64,000 nucleotides of DNA from Cellulophaga tyrosinoxydans (GCF_900176415.1 NZ_FWXO01000001.1:108086-172085); one strand, 5' to 3'; counted from the first letter of the stretch, positions 1-9,482 are shown. A program made the numbers and translations. Notes: generated by a model from the letters alone, not told the origin.

Positions 1-1451
1 ATGGAACTAGTGCAAATGCTGTCTCTATTTCAGGCGATGCTACTTTAGCAAATGATGGGACCCTCACTATTGCAAATAATGCAATTACTACAAGTAAAAT
101 AATTGATGATGCTGTAACAGCAGCAAAGATAAATGCAAATGTTGCAGGTGCTGGTTTACAGCAAAATAGCACAACTGGCGCACTCGAAGTTGATCCTACT
201 GCAATAAATGCCGCGTTGGCTCTTATCGCTACTAAAGAAGATATTGCCAACAAATCAGATGCGGTAGCACTAGGAAATTCAGCAACTCTCTTCCCAACTC
301 AGAATGCAGTAAAAACTTATGTTGATACGCAAATTACCACATCAAATAATTTAGCCAACGGCACAATATTTATTGGAAATGGATCTGGAACAGCCCAATC
401 GCAATCTATTGGTGGTGATGCTACCATAACAAATACAGGAATATTAACTATTGCAAATAATGCTATAACGACTGCAAAAATTGCTGACCTAAATGTAACT
501 TCTGCCAAATTAGCAAATGATGCAGTAACTTCAGCAAAAATATTAGATAACACAATTGTTAATGCCGATATAAATTCAGCCGCAGGTATTGCAGGTTCTA
601 AAATTAATCCAACATTTACCGCAAATGTTTCCACAACTGGTACGCTAGCAGCAGGAAACACAACGATAACAGGTACTCTTGCAGTAACAGGACAAACAAC
701 CTTAAATTCTGGCACAGCGGGAGCAACAACATTACCAACAACTACTGGCACAGCCAACCAAGTACTCACCACTAACGGTGTAGGTGCTGCAACTTGGGCT
801 TCGCTGCCTACAAGTCAGAATTTATCAAATACAAATTTAACTCAAACAGCTTCACCTCGAACTTACGATATAAATAGTGGAGTTTTCAGTTTTATAAATG
901 GAAGCATTGGTGTAGGAACTACTAGCCCTACACACTCAATACATTCTACTGGATCAATTCGAGTTCAAAGAGGAGTCGTTTTAAATGATGGAACCATAGG
1001 AGAACCAGCTCTTAGATTTGAGGATGATTTAAATACGGGCGTTTATAGCCCTTATCAAGATCAAATAACTTTAATGAGTGACGGAATTGAAGCAATTAGA
1101 ATAGGTAATAATCAAAATGTAGGAATAGGCAATTTTACTCCTACAGGCAACACCAATCCAAATTCAACATTAGAAGTAAAGGGTTCAGTTTCTACAGCAA
1201 TTTTATTAACCACAGCCAACCTTACTTTAACTGCTGCCCATCATACAATTGTAATTACTGGGAACCACAACATAACATTACCATCAGCAAACACCTGTAC
1301 TGGTCGTATTTATATTATAAAAAAACCAACGGGTTCAACTGCATCGATAACCTCGTATATTAATAATGTTGGAACTTCTTCAACAATATTTAATCCTGGA
1401 GTATTACAACTCCAAAGCGACGGTGCTAACTGGCAACAAATCAACAACTAA
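1..1451 (+). CDS. Repetitive phage-tail-fibre-like surface protein, 5' truncated
   Basis: The reading frame is open from base 3 of the window to the stop at 1449-1451, so the gene begins outside. The visible part is built of low-complexity Ala/Asn/Thr repeats of the type GDATLxNxGxLTIxNNAIT, then FPTQNAVKTYVDTQI, then a region with an IGVGTTSPTHSI motif and an EAIRIGNNQNVGIG motif. Such motifs are common in phage tail-fibre and tail-spike stalks and in flavobacterial cell-surface proteins. No S74 autochaperone or T9SS sorting domain is seen at the C terminus. It lies 6 bp before a type B sorting-domain gene, the same arrangement as the pair at 2847-8966, and shares motifs with that larger protein. 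A role as an extracellular fibre or adhesin is inference. Confidence 0.75.
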   Translation, partial: GTSANAVSISGDATLANDGTLTIANNAITTSKIIDDAVTAAKINANVAGAGLQQNSTTGALEVDPTAINAALALIATKEDIANKSDAVALGNSATLFPTQNAVKTYVDTQITTSNNLANGTIFIGNGSGTAQSQSIGGDATITNTGILTIANNAITTAKIADLNVTSAKLANDAVTSAKILDNTIVNADINSAAGIAGSKINPTFTANVSTTGTLAAGNTTITGTLAVTGQTTLNSGTAGATTLPTTTGTANQVLTTNGVGAATWASLPTSQNLSNTNLTQTASPRTYDINSGVFSFINGSIGVGTTSPTHSIHSTGSIRVQRGVVLNDGTIGEPALRFEDDLNTGVYSPYQDQITLMSDGIEAIRIGNNQNVGIGNFTPTGNTNPNSTLEVKGSVSTAILLTTANLTLTAAHHTIVITGNHNITLPSANTCTGRIYIIKKPTGSTASITSYINNVGTSSTIFNPGVLQLQSDGANWQQINN

Positions 1452-1457
1452 AAAAAT

Positions 1458-2606
1458 ATGAAGAGTTTTTTCTACAGTATTTGTTTTCTTGTTGGTTGTT
1501 TAGCCAATGCACAAACCGCACTCTACCATACCGGAGATATGCAGTTTCATGCCGGCGCGCAAGTAGGTTTTCATACCAGTTTTATTAATGATGCTCCCTT
1601 TGATCAAAACTTAGGTTTAGCAGGTTTTTACGGGTCTAATTTTTTAAATATTCAAGGTAGCGTCTCCCCTGTTTTTTACGATTTTGAAATCAACGCCGAT
1701 AATGGGCTTATTTTAAATACGGCAGCTAGCGCCACCAATAGTGTTAATTTTATTTATGGCGATATTATTTCTCAAAAATCATTACAAGACATTTACTTTG
1801 GCCTACTAGCAGATGCTATGTATACTGGCGAAAGCAATGTTTCTAAAATAGACAGTTACGCACTTATCACCAATCAACAAGCGTATTCTTTTCCTGTGGG
1901 TGACGAAACCCAATTAAGACCTTTAATCCTTAATTCTAATAGTGCAAATCTAACCGCACGTTGTGCTTACTTTTTTGAAAACCCAAATTCGCCCCTATCC
2001 TTCTCCGATATTTTTGATACTGGCGAGCGTGAACGCCAATTAGATTTGGTAAACACCAAAGAGTTTTGGCGTGTAGAAGGCAGTGTTCCTTCCACAGTTA
2101 CCCTTTCTTGGAATTTGCGTAGCGAAATTGCTAATCTTACGGAAGAAACAGAAAATCTATTGGTAGTTGGTTGGAATAAAACATTGCGTGAATGGTCTAT
2201 TTTAGGAAATTCGGCAGTGAGTGGCGATGCTTCAAACGGGATTATTACTTCAGGGACTTTTGTGCCAGATGACTATGATATTATTACTATAGGTAGCTTA
2301 TTAGTTCCGCAAGACCGACTTACAATTGATAATTTTTACCTTTCACCAAATGGTGATGGCATTAATGACGCCCTAGTTATTGAAGAATTAGCACTTTCGA
2401 GTCAAAACGAGTTAAAAATTTACGATCGTAATGGGTTGCTGGTTTTTCAAAAAGAAAATTATACCAATGAATTCACCGGAATTTCCAATGTAGATAATCT
2501 GGTGATTAATCGTGAAGCTGGTTTACCAGGCGGGGTGTATTTTTACATTGTAAACATGTATGATCTAGGATACGAATTTCAAGGATTTTTGTATTTAGCG
2601 CAGTAA
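1458..2606 (+). CDS. T9SS type B sorting domain (gliding-motility C-terminal) protein
   Basis: A 382-residue secreted protein. The N terminus is a signal peptide ending near CLANAQ. The last ~85 residues have the gliding-motility-associated/CHU_C pattern: LSPNGDGINDALVIEE, then LKIYDRNGLLVF, then GLPGGVYFYIV. This is the type B signal for export and surface attachment by the type IX secretion system. The middle (GFHTSFINDAPFDQNLGLAGFY) closely resembles the protein at 7803-8966, so the two are paralogues. It follows the repetitive gene by 6 bp and is probably co-transcribed. Acting as partner or anchor of the upstream fibre is inference from the repeated pairing. Confidence 0.85.
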   Translation: MKSFFYSICFLVGCLANAQTALYHTGDMQFHAGAQVGFHTSFINDAPFDQNLGLAGFYGSNFLNIQGSVSPVFYDFEINADNGLILNTAASATNSVNFIYGDIISQKSLQDIYFGLLADAMYTGESNVSKIDSYALITNQQAYSFPVGDETQLRPLILNSNSANLTARCAYFFENPNSPLSFSDIFDTGERERQLDLVNTKEFWRVEGSVPSTVTLSWNLRSEIANLTEETENLLVVGWNKTLREWSILGNSAVSGDASNGIITSGTFVPDDYDIITIGSLLVPQDRLTIDNFYLSPNGDGINDALVIEELALSSQNELKIYDRNGLLVFQKENYTNEFTGISNVDNLVINREAGLPGGVYFYIVNMYDLGYEFQGFLYLAQ

Positions 2607-2722
2607 TTATAGCCTTGGCTAACTGCAAAAAATGGGGAATATAAAGTAAACGTAAAATCTTACAAAACAACAGCACTTCAAAAATGCAGTAAATACAATA
2701 GTTCAAGAGGTGTATTGTAATA

Positions 2723-2759
2723 TTATTCTTACTTTTAACAGTAATTTATTCTTACTTTT
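2723..2759 (+). promoter_or_regulatory. 14-bp direct repeat upstream of the long surface gene
   Basis: TTATTCTTACTTTT occurs at 2723-2736 and again at 2746-2759, a 23-bp period or about two helical turns. A 6-bp inverted repeat follows (TCACAA 2782-2787, TTGTGA 2795-2800). All lie in the 240-bp gap before the 1650-residue surface gene. Paired direct repeats on one helix face are typical of transcription-factor sites such as those of LytTR regulators; that reading is inference. No perfect TAnnTTTG box is seen in the gap. Confidence 0.4.
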
Positions 2760-2846
2760 TCATGATGTAAATAACTGATTTTCACAACATTTCTTTGTGA
2801 TTTTCAAGCTGTAGTGGTAATTTTATCGAAACACACCATTAAAAGC

Positions 2847-5800
2847 ATGAAAATTATATTCCCCCTAGCTATAATTTTGATGTGCGCCAGCGCATCTTAT
2901 AGTCAAGTCAAAGTTGGAGACAATATTAACACTATAGACTCCAATTCCATCTTAGAATTAGAAAGCAATACCAAAGTATTAGTAGTTACGCGCCTATCCA
3001 ATGCGCAAATGAATGCTATTACACCCATAAATGGTGCACTAGCCTATAATACGGACGAAAACTGCCTCTTTCAATACCGCAACAACACGTGGCACAGCTT
3101 ATGTGTAGATGTTGCTGGAGGGCAAACTGTAACCACCATTGTTGACAATAACGATGGTACATTTAGTTACACCAATGAAGACAATACCGAGGTAGTAATT
3201 ACCAAAGCCAACCTAGCAGACAATAATGATGGCACCTATTCTTTTTCCAACGGAACTACCGCTATTTTAATAGATACGAATGCCAGTGCTAACCCATATG
3301 ATAATGCCATATCTGGTTTACCTGCTATTACCGTACAAGAAGCTATAGACCAATTAAAAGCTGCAAATGATGCTGCTATTTTAGCCTTGCAAAACGATAA
3401 AGAAGACACCGCTAACAAATCTACTGACGGCACTTTAGCCGACAATTCCGATATAGATTTCCCAACGGAACAAGCGGTAAAAACCTATGTAGACAATCAA
3501 ATTACAGGCGTGAATCAGGATGATGACATTACGGCTGCAACTCTTGATGCTACGACTAATATTTTAACCTTAGAAGAAGGCACAACCTCCATAGATGTAA
3601 ATTTATCGGACCTTGATGATTCTGCGGCCATCGCTACAGAAAGTGCAAGAGCAATCGCTGCCGAAGATGCCAACGAAGCAAATATTGTTTTAAACGATGC
3701 GGATATATTAGCCTTGCAAAACGATAAAGAAGACACTGCTAACAAATCTACCGATGGTACTTTAGCCGACAATTCTGATATAGATTTCCCAACAGAACAA
3801 GCGGTAAAAACGTATGTAGATTCGCAAGTTGCTACTGTAAATACGCTGGCAGATGGTGCCATTTATATAGGGGACGCTACCAATACTGCCCAAGAAATTG
3901 TTATTGGCGGTGATGCTACCCTAAGTAATGCCGGTATAGTAACGATTACTGATGATGTAATAACAGCTGCAAAAATAAATGCAGATGTTGCCGGCGTAGG
4001 ATTATCACAAAATACAACTACGGGTGCTCTAGATGTTGACGCACTAGAAGTTACTGATGTTATTAATGGAAATAGAATAGCTACCATAACTGAAACTAAT
4101 GGTACTAGTGTTGAAATAGATGAAACAATAACCTCTTTATCTGTTCAAGCAGGTGCAGAATCAACCTTACGCTTCACCAATGAAGCTGGCGGTTTTAATG
4201 ACATACCGAATATTGTTCGCAGTGTAAATGGAGTAAACCCGGCAGCTAATGGTAACGTAGCTGTTATTCTCTCAAGCACTTCCACTGGATTGGAGGCAGA
4301 CAGACCTTTAACTGCTGTAGATTCTGATATTTATATCGTATCTGGTGAAGTTGCTCCTAATGCCGATCGTAATGGTGTTGCTTTTATTTATGATGATATA
4401 AATGGATGGCAAGAAGTAACCACTGATTTATCTACAAGTGACGCTCGCTATGTAAACGCCAATGGAGATGCCATGGTTGGACCATTAGCTATGGGCAATT
4501 ACAACATCACCAACTTAAACAATCCTACCAATGCGCAAGATGCTGCAACCAAAAACTATGTTGATACCCAAATACTAGCCATTGAACAAGATGATGATAT
4601 TACGGCTGCTACCCTTGATGCTACGACTAATATTTTAACCTTAGAGGAAGGCACAACCTCTATAGATGTAAATTTATCGGACCTTGACGATTCTGCTGCC
4701 ATCGCTACAGAAACGGCAAGAGCAATCGCTGCCGAAGATGCCAACGAAGCAAATATTGTTTTAAACGATGCTGATATTTTAGCATTGCAGAACGATAAAG
4801 AAGATACCGCTAACAAATCTACTGATGTGAATTTAGCAGATGCAACTAACGTAAAATTCCCAACAGAATTAGCCGTTAAGACCTATGTTGATAACCAAAT
4901 TTCAGGTGTAAATCAAGATGATGATATTACCGCTGCTACACTTGACGCTACGACTAATATTTTAACCTTAGAAGAAGGCGCAACCTCCATAGATGTAAAT
5001 TTATCGGACCTTGACGATTCTGCTGCCATCGCTACAGAAACAGCAAGAGCAATCACTGCCGAAGATGCCAACGAAGCAAATATTGTTTTAAACGATGCTG
5101 ATATTTTAGCATTGCAGAACGATAAAGAAGATACCGCTAACAAATCTACTGATGTGAATTTAGCAGATGCAACTAACGTAAAATTCCCAACAGAATTAGC
5201 CGTTAAGACCTATGTTGATAACCAAATTACAGGCGTAAATCAAGATGATGATATTACGGCTGCTACTCTTGATGCTACAACTAATATTTTAACCTTAGAA
5301 GAAGGCACAACCTCCATTGATGTAAATTTATCGGACCTTGATGATTCTGCTGCCATCGCTACAGAAACGGCAAGAGCAATCGCTGCCGAAGATGCCAACG
5401 AAGCAAATATAGTTTTAAACGATGCGGATATTTTAGCATTGCAAAATGATAAAGAAGACACCGCTAACAAATCTACTGATGTGAATTTAGCAGATGCAAC
5501 TAACGTAAAATTCCCAACAGAATTAGCGGTTAAGACCTATGTTGATAATCAATTTAATGCAATTAATCAAGATGATGATATTACGGCTGCTACACTTAAC
5601 TCCAGTAGCCTGTTTACTATATACGAAGGTGCTACCGAAATTTCAGTAAGTCTGGCCGACTTAGAAGAATCTGCTGCTATTGCTGCTGAAACAACCAGAG
5701 CAACAAATGCAGAGCAAGCCAATGCCACTGCAATTGCTAATGAAGAAACAAGAGCTACTGCAGCCGAAGATGCCAACGAAGCAAATATTATTTTAAACGA

Positions 5801-7799
5801 TGCTGATATTTTAGCATTGCAAAATAATAAAGAAGACACCGCTAACAAATCTACTGATGTGAATTTAGCAGATGCAACTAACGTAAAATTCCCAACAGAA
5901 TTAGCCGTTAAGACCTATGTAGACAATTCAATAAATTCAGTTAGCACATTAAACAATGGTCAAATTTATATTGGCAATGGATCCAATACTGCACAGGGAG
6001 CAACCCTTAGTGGTGATGCCACTTTAACAAACACAGGAGTACTTACCATTTCTAATGATGTTATTACTGCAGCGAAAATAAATGCAGATGTTGCAGGCGT
6101 AGGATTATCACAAAATACAACAACAGGTGCTCTAGATGTTGACGCACTAGAAGTTACTAATGTTATTGTCGGAAATAGAATAGCTACCATTACCGAAACT
6201 AACGGAACAAGTGTTGAAATAGATGAAACTATAACCGCTTTATCTGTGACTCCAGGTAATGATGCCAGTCTGCGTTTTACAAATGAAGCAGGAGGTTTTA
6301 ATGACATTCCAAATATCGTTAGAACAGTAAATGGAGTTGCACCTGCATCCAACGGTAATGTAGCCGTAATACTGTCCAGCACCAGTACAGGTCTTGAAGC
6401 AGATATACCAGCAACTGCGGTAGATTCAGACATTTATATTGTTTCGGGTGAAGTAGCACCCAATGCAGACCGTAATGGAGTGGCATTTATTTATGATGAT
6501 TTAACAGGATGGCAAGAAGTCACTACCGATTTATCTACCAATGATGCACGATACGTAAATGTAAATGGCGATGCCATGGTGGGTCCATTAGCCATGGGTA
6601 ATTTTAATATTACAAATCTTAACGACCCAACAAATGCGCAAGATGCGGCAACAAAAAATTATGTTGATGCACTAGCAAGTGGTTCCATAACCTCATTAGA
6701 TCTAATCGTTAGTGGTGGTGCAAATGCAACATTTACCAATGTAGGTTTAACCATAGCAGATAATGCCGTTACGACAGCTAAAATTGCCAATGGAGGTGTA
6801 ACAACAGATGATATTGCCACCAATGCAATTACTTCTGCTAAAATTTCTAATGCCAATGTAACTACTAATAAAATTGCTCCAGGCAGCAATAATCAATCTT
6901 TAATAACCGATAACACCGGTACTGTTACTTGGGTAGATTCTGATGAACTAAATCACTCCGGAACAGAAGGCTCTTTGTTTTTTGCGGGAGCTTCAGGTGC
7001 TCCTACGGAAAATAACTCGCAAATTTTCTGGGACAATACAAATAATAGATTAGGAATAGGTACCAATTCACCCACACACAAACTACAAGTAAGTGGACAA
7101 GTACGAGCCACTTCATTTGCCAATGCAGATGGTACAGCCAACTCTCCGTCTTACAGATTTAATGATGATGCCAACACAGGAATGTATAGAGAAGCAGCAG
7201 ATCAATTGGGCTTTTCAACCGGAGGAACAGAAGCAATTAGAATTAATGCTTCTCAAAATGTAGGTATTGGTGTTGCCGTGCCAGATGAAAAATTACATAT
7301 TGGAGGGAATATGCGCTTAAATGGTAGTTTTGAAGATAAAGATGGTGATGCTGGTACTGCAGGACAAATTTTAAGCTCAACCGCTACGGGAACAGATTGG
7401 GTAGACCCAGCTCCTTCTGCAACGGTTAGTGCAGATGCTGGCAATAGTGTTTCTTTAGGTTCTGACTCAGGTATTTTTTATGAAAGTCCTATTAAAGCTT
7501 TTGGGAAAATTTCTGCCACCGGCGGGATTATAAAATCAACCGCTGGAATAACAGTAACTAAACTCACAGGTGATGGCCATTACAGAGTTAATCTTCCTAC
7601 GGGTACCACAAGTGATTCCAATTACATTATACAATTAACACAACCTGGGCGTGGAGGTGCTGGAAATGATGATCCAGGAATATCATATGATAACCAAAGT
7701 CTTTCTAGCTTCGAAGTAATTATCGGTGACAATGATAATGGTGGAACAGATCGTGATAGGTTTGACTCAGAATTTATGTTTACAATTTTAGATTTATAA
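2847..7799 (+). CDS. Giant repetitive phage-tail-fibre-like surface protein
   Basis: A 1650-residue secreted protein. I take the ATG at 2847 because it begins a clear signal peptide (MKIIFPLAIILMCASASYSQ); an upstream GTG at 2814 only adds 11 unlikely residues. The centre has 109-residue repeats, with full copies at nt 3519-3845, 4590-4916, 4917-5243 and 5244-5570 and a longer variant at 5571-5942. A 240-residue block at 3843-4566 recurs at 5946-6669. It carries the motif GNYNITNLNNPT followed by DAATKNYVD, very like phage tail-fibre repeats. Near the C terminus are IGTNSPTHKLQVSGQV and EAIRINASQNVGIG, as found ahead of tail-spike tips, but no S74 chaperone domain. The type B T9SS gene follows 3 bp later. 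Function is unknown; a trimeric fibre or adhesin is inference. Confidence 0.8.
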   Translation: MKIIFPLAIILMCASASYSQVKVGDNINTIDSNSILELESNTKVLVVTRLSNAQMNAITPINGALAYNTDENCLFQYRNNTWHSLCVDVAGGQTVTTIVDNNDGTFSYTNEDNTEVVITKANLADNNDGTYSFSNGTTAILIDTNASANPYDNAISGLPAITVQEAIDQLKAANDAAILALQNDKEDTANKSTDGTLADNSDIDFPTEQAVKTYVDNQITGVNQDDDITAATLDATTNILTLEEGTTSIDVNLSDLDDSAAIATESARAIAAEDANEANIVLNDADILALQNDKEDTANKSTDGTLADNSDIDFPTEQAVKTYVDSQVATVNTLADGAIYIGDATNTAQEIVIGGDATLSNAGIVTITDDVITAAKINADVAGVGLSQNTTTGALDVDALEVTDVINGNRIATITETNGTSVEIDETITSLSVQAGAESTLRFTNEAGGFNDIPNIVRSVNGVNPAANGNVAVILSSTSTGLEADRPLTAVDSDIYIVSGEVAPNADRNGVAFIYDDINGWQEVTTDLSTSDARYVNANGDAMVGPLAMGNYNITNLNNPTNAQDAATKNYVDTQILAIEQDDDITAATLDATTNILTLEEGTTSIDVNLSDLDDSAAIATETARAIAAEDANEANIVLNDADILALQNDKEDTANKSTDVNLADATNVKFPTELAVKTYVDNQISGVNQDDDITAATLDATTNILTLEEGATSIDVNLSDLDDSAAIATETARAITAEDANEANIVLNDADILALQNDKEDTANKSTDVNLADATNVKFPTELAVKTYVDNQITGVNQDDDITAATLDATTNILTLEEGTTSIDVNLSDLDDSAAIATETARAIAAEDANEANIVLNDADILALQNDKEDTANKSTDVNLADATNVKFPTELAVKTYVDNQFNAINQDDDITAATLNSSSLFTIYEGATEISVSLADLEESAAIAAETTRATNAEQANATAIANEETRATAAEDANEANIILNDADILALQNNKEDTANKSTDVNLADATNVKFPTELAVKTYVDNSINSVSTLNNGQIYIGNGSNTAQGATLSGDATLTNTGVLTISNDVITAAKINADVAGVGLSQNTTTGALDVDALEVTNVIVGNRIATITETNGTSVEIDETITALSVTPGNDASLRFTNEAGGFNDIPNIVRTVNGVAPASNGNVAVILSSTSTGLEADIPATAVDSDIYIVSGEVAPNADRNGVAFIYDDLTGWQEVTTDLSTNDARYVNVNGDAMVGPLAMGNFNITNLNDPTNAQDAATKNYVDALASGSITSLDLIVSGGANATFTNVGLTIADNAVTTAKIANGGVTTDDIATNAITSAKISNANVTTNKIAPGSNNQSLITDNTGTVTWVDSDELNHSGTEGSLFFAGASGAPTENNSQIFWDNTNNRLGIGTNSPTHKLQVSGQVRATSFANADGTANSPSYRFNDDANTGMYREAADQLGFSTGGTEAIRINASQNVGIGVAVPDEKLHIGGNMRLNGSFEDKDGDAGTAGQILSSTATGTDWVDPAPSATVSADAGNSVSLGSDSGIFYESPIKAFGKISATGGIIKSTAGITVTKLTGDGHYRVNLPTGTTSDSNYIIQLTQPGRGGAGNDDPGISYDNQSLSSFEVIIGDNDNGGTDRDRFDSEFMFTILDL
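3519..5942 (+). repeat. 327-bp tandem coding repeats
   Basis: Units begin with codons for DDDITAATL at 3519, 4590, 4917, 5244 and 5571. Copies at 4590, 4917 and 5244 are contiguous, exactly 327 bp apart and nearly identical at DNA level. The copy at 3519 is separated from them by the first 240-residue block. The copy at 5571 is diverged and carries about 15 extra codons. A half unit at about 3363-3518 precedes the first. Such near-identity favours copy-number change by recombination. Confidence 0.9.
3843..4566 (+). repeat. 724-bp direct duplication, copy 1 (copy 2 at 5946-6669)
   Basis: Both ends of this block match the block at 5946-6669 with the same 2103-bp offset, so the copies are collinear without net insertions or deletions. 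DNA identity is clearly lower than among the 327-bp units, with many synonymous changes, suggesting an older duplication or one under protein-level constraint. Confidence 0.8.
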
Positions 7800-7802
7800 G
7801 AT

Positions 7803-8966
7803 ATGATTATGAATTTAAAAAAGCATCTAGCAACTTGTATTTCAAGTCTACTTTTTAGCATACTATATTTGAATGCTCAAGAAGCCGTACATAATTTTGG
7901 CACATTAAAAATTCATGATACTGGAAGTTTAGGTTTTCATGGCGATTTAATTAATGATGGCTCTTTTGATGAAAATTTAGGTTTAGCTGGATTTTACAAT
8001 GAAAACAATGCTATTATTTCAGGGGCTTTCAGACCAATTTTTAATGACCTAGAGGTTGTTGTAAACAATCATTTAGAACTTGAAGTTGGCGTTGGCATAA
8101 CTAATAATAGCAATTTTGTAATAGGTAATATTGTTACTCCAAGAGAGCAACTAAATATTACATTGGACTATAATAATAATGCTTTTTATACAGGAGAAAC
8201 TGCTGCCACCAAAGTAGATGGTTATTCTGCCATAACAAACAAACAAAACTTTTTATTCCCTATCGGGAATACGAACAAAATTAGACCCTTAGAACTGTTA
8301 TCTTCCAATACTAATATGTATGCTAAAGCCGCGTATTTTTATGAAGATCCGAACAACCCTTCTACGTTTGCAACCAATTTCAATACCAATTCTAAGAGCG
8401 ATATTTTATTGAGACTGAGCAATTTTGAGTTTTGGGATCTTGATGGAGAAGTACTGTCTACCGTAAAGTTACATTGGGACTCCGAGAGTCAAATAAATGA
8501 AATAGTTAATACACTAGAAGATTTAAGAGTAGTTGGTTGGAATCGTGATGAAAACATGTGGGTAGATCTTGGAAATTCAACATTTTCAGGTGATTTTAAT
8601 GCTGGTACCATTACTTCAAACGAATTTATACCAGAGGATTATGATATCATCACATTTGGTGAAAGCTTAAGCACTGAAAGCATCACTCTTGACAATTATA
8701 TTCTTACTCCCAACAGTGATGGTATAAATGATTACTTAGAAATTGATGCTGTTGCCTTGTCTCCAAATAATAAATTAGAAATCTATAACAGATGGGGAAG
8801 AATTGTTTATTCAGAAGTGAATTACAAAAACAGATTTAATGGTATTGCCAATAATGAATTTACGGTATCAAAGAAAAATGGACTTCCTGATGGCATCTAT
8901 TTCTACATTATAAGTTTATATGATATTGATATAAAACATCAAGGGTATCTTTATATAAATCAATAA
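7803..8966 (+). CDS. T9SS type B sorting domain protein, paralogue of 1458-2606
   Basis: A 387-residue secreted protein (385 if the ATG at 7809 is used). The signal peptide ends near LYLNAQ. The body shares GFHGDLINDGSFDENLGLAGFY with the 1458-2606 protein. The C-terminal type B domain is complete: LTPNSDGINDYLEID, LEIYNRWGRIVY, GLPDGIYFYII. It starts 3 bp after the giant repeat gene and is almost certainly in one transcript with it. Type B domains direct export through the type IX system in this phylum; the partnership with the repeat protein is inferred from two matching gene pairs. Confidence 0.85.
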   Translation: MIMNLKKHLATCISSLLFSILYLNAQEAVHNFGTLKIHDTGSLGFHGDLINDGSFDENLGLAGFYNENNAIISGAFRPIFNDLEVVVNNHLELEVGVGITNNSNFVIGNIVTPREQLNITLDYNNNAFYTGETAATKVDGYSAITNKQNFLFPIGNTNKIRPLELLSSNTNMYAKAAYFYEDPNNPSTFATNFNTNSKSDILLRLSNFEFWDLDGEVLSTVKLHWDSESQINEIVNTLEDLRVVGWNRDENMWVDLGNSTFSGDFNAGTITSNEFIPEDYDIITFGESLSTESITLDNYILTPNSDGINDYLEIDAVALSPNNKLEIYNRWGRIVYSEVNYKNRFNGIANNEFTVSKKNGLPDGIYFYIISLYDIDIKHQGYLYINQ

Positions 8967-9021
8967 GCAATTAAATAAACTTTAACTCGTATCTTTATTA
9001 TTGTTATTTATTTAGACAATA

Positions 9022-9480
9022 ATGCATAAAAATTCCGTTACTACTTTAGTACCTAAACTAATTACAGCAGAAGAAACTTTTCCAGTTAGGCATGCTGTAC
9101 TTAGAAAAGGAAGACCAATTGAAACTTGTGCTTTTGAAGGAGACGATTTAGCAACAACTTTTCATTTGGGAGGTTTTGTTGATGACAAATTAGTAGCAAT
9201 AGCTTCATTTTTCAAAGCAGAACATAAGGAATATCAATTTAAAAACGCCTATCAACTAAGGGGAATGGCTGTTTTAGAATCCCATCATCATTTTGGATAT
9301 GGAAAACAGTTACTCGAATTTGGAGAAAAGCTTTTGCTTGATAAACAGGTGGAAACCATTTGGATGAACGCTAGAATAGTAGCTATTGGTTTTTACACTA
9401 AATTAAATTACAAAACAATTGGTACTGTTTTTGACATACCTATGGTAGGTGAACATTATGTAATGTTTAAAAATATTTAA
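9022..9480 (+). CDS. GNAT family N-acetyltransferase
   Basis: A 152-residue protein with the GNAT layout: a central strand region (DDKLVAIASFF), then YQLRGMAVLESHHHFGYGKQLL, where RGMAV and the glycine-containing loop match acetyl-CoA-binding motif A, and a C-terminal FYTKLNYKTIGTVF resembling motif B. The substrate cannot be told. It starts 55 bp after the surface cassette behind a near-consensus -7 box (TATCTTTA, 8990-8997). The ATG lies in the right arm of an 8-bp inverted repeat (ATTATTGT/ACAATAAT). The next gene begins 2 bp after its stop, so the two are probably co-transcribed. Confidence 0.85.
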   Translation: MHKNSVTTLVPKLITAEETFPVRHAVLRKGRPIETCAFEGDDLATTFHLGGFVDDKLVAIASFFKAEHKEYQFKNAYQLRGMAVLESHHHFGYGKQLLEFGEKLLLDKQVETIWMNARIVAIGFYTKLNYKTIGTVFDIPMVGEHYVMFKNI

Positions 9481-9482
9481 AA

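Noticed and set aside
3236-7444. Many long antisense ORFs over the giant surface gene
   Set aside because: They mirror the Ala/Thr/Asp-rich repeats of the sense gene, recur with the 327-bp period, and have no promoter or recognisable product.
1-8966. Prophage or tailocin region
   Set aside because: Tail-fibre-like motifs occur, but no capsid, terminase, sheath, baseplate, lysis or integrase gene is near, and the proteins carry Sec signals or T9SS domains.
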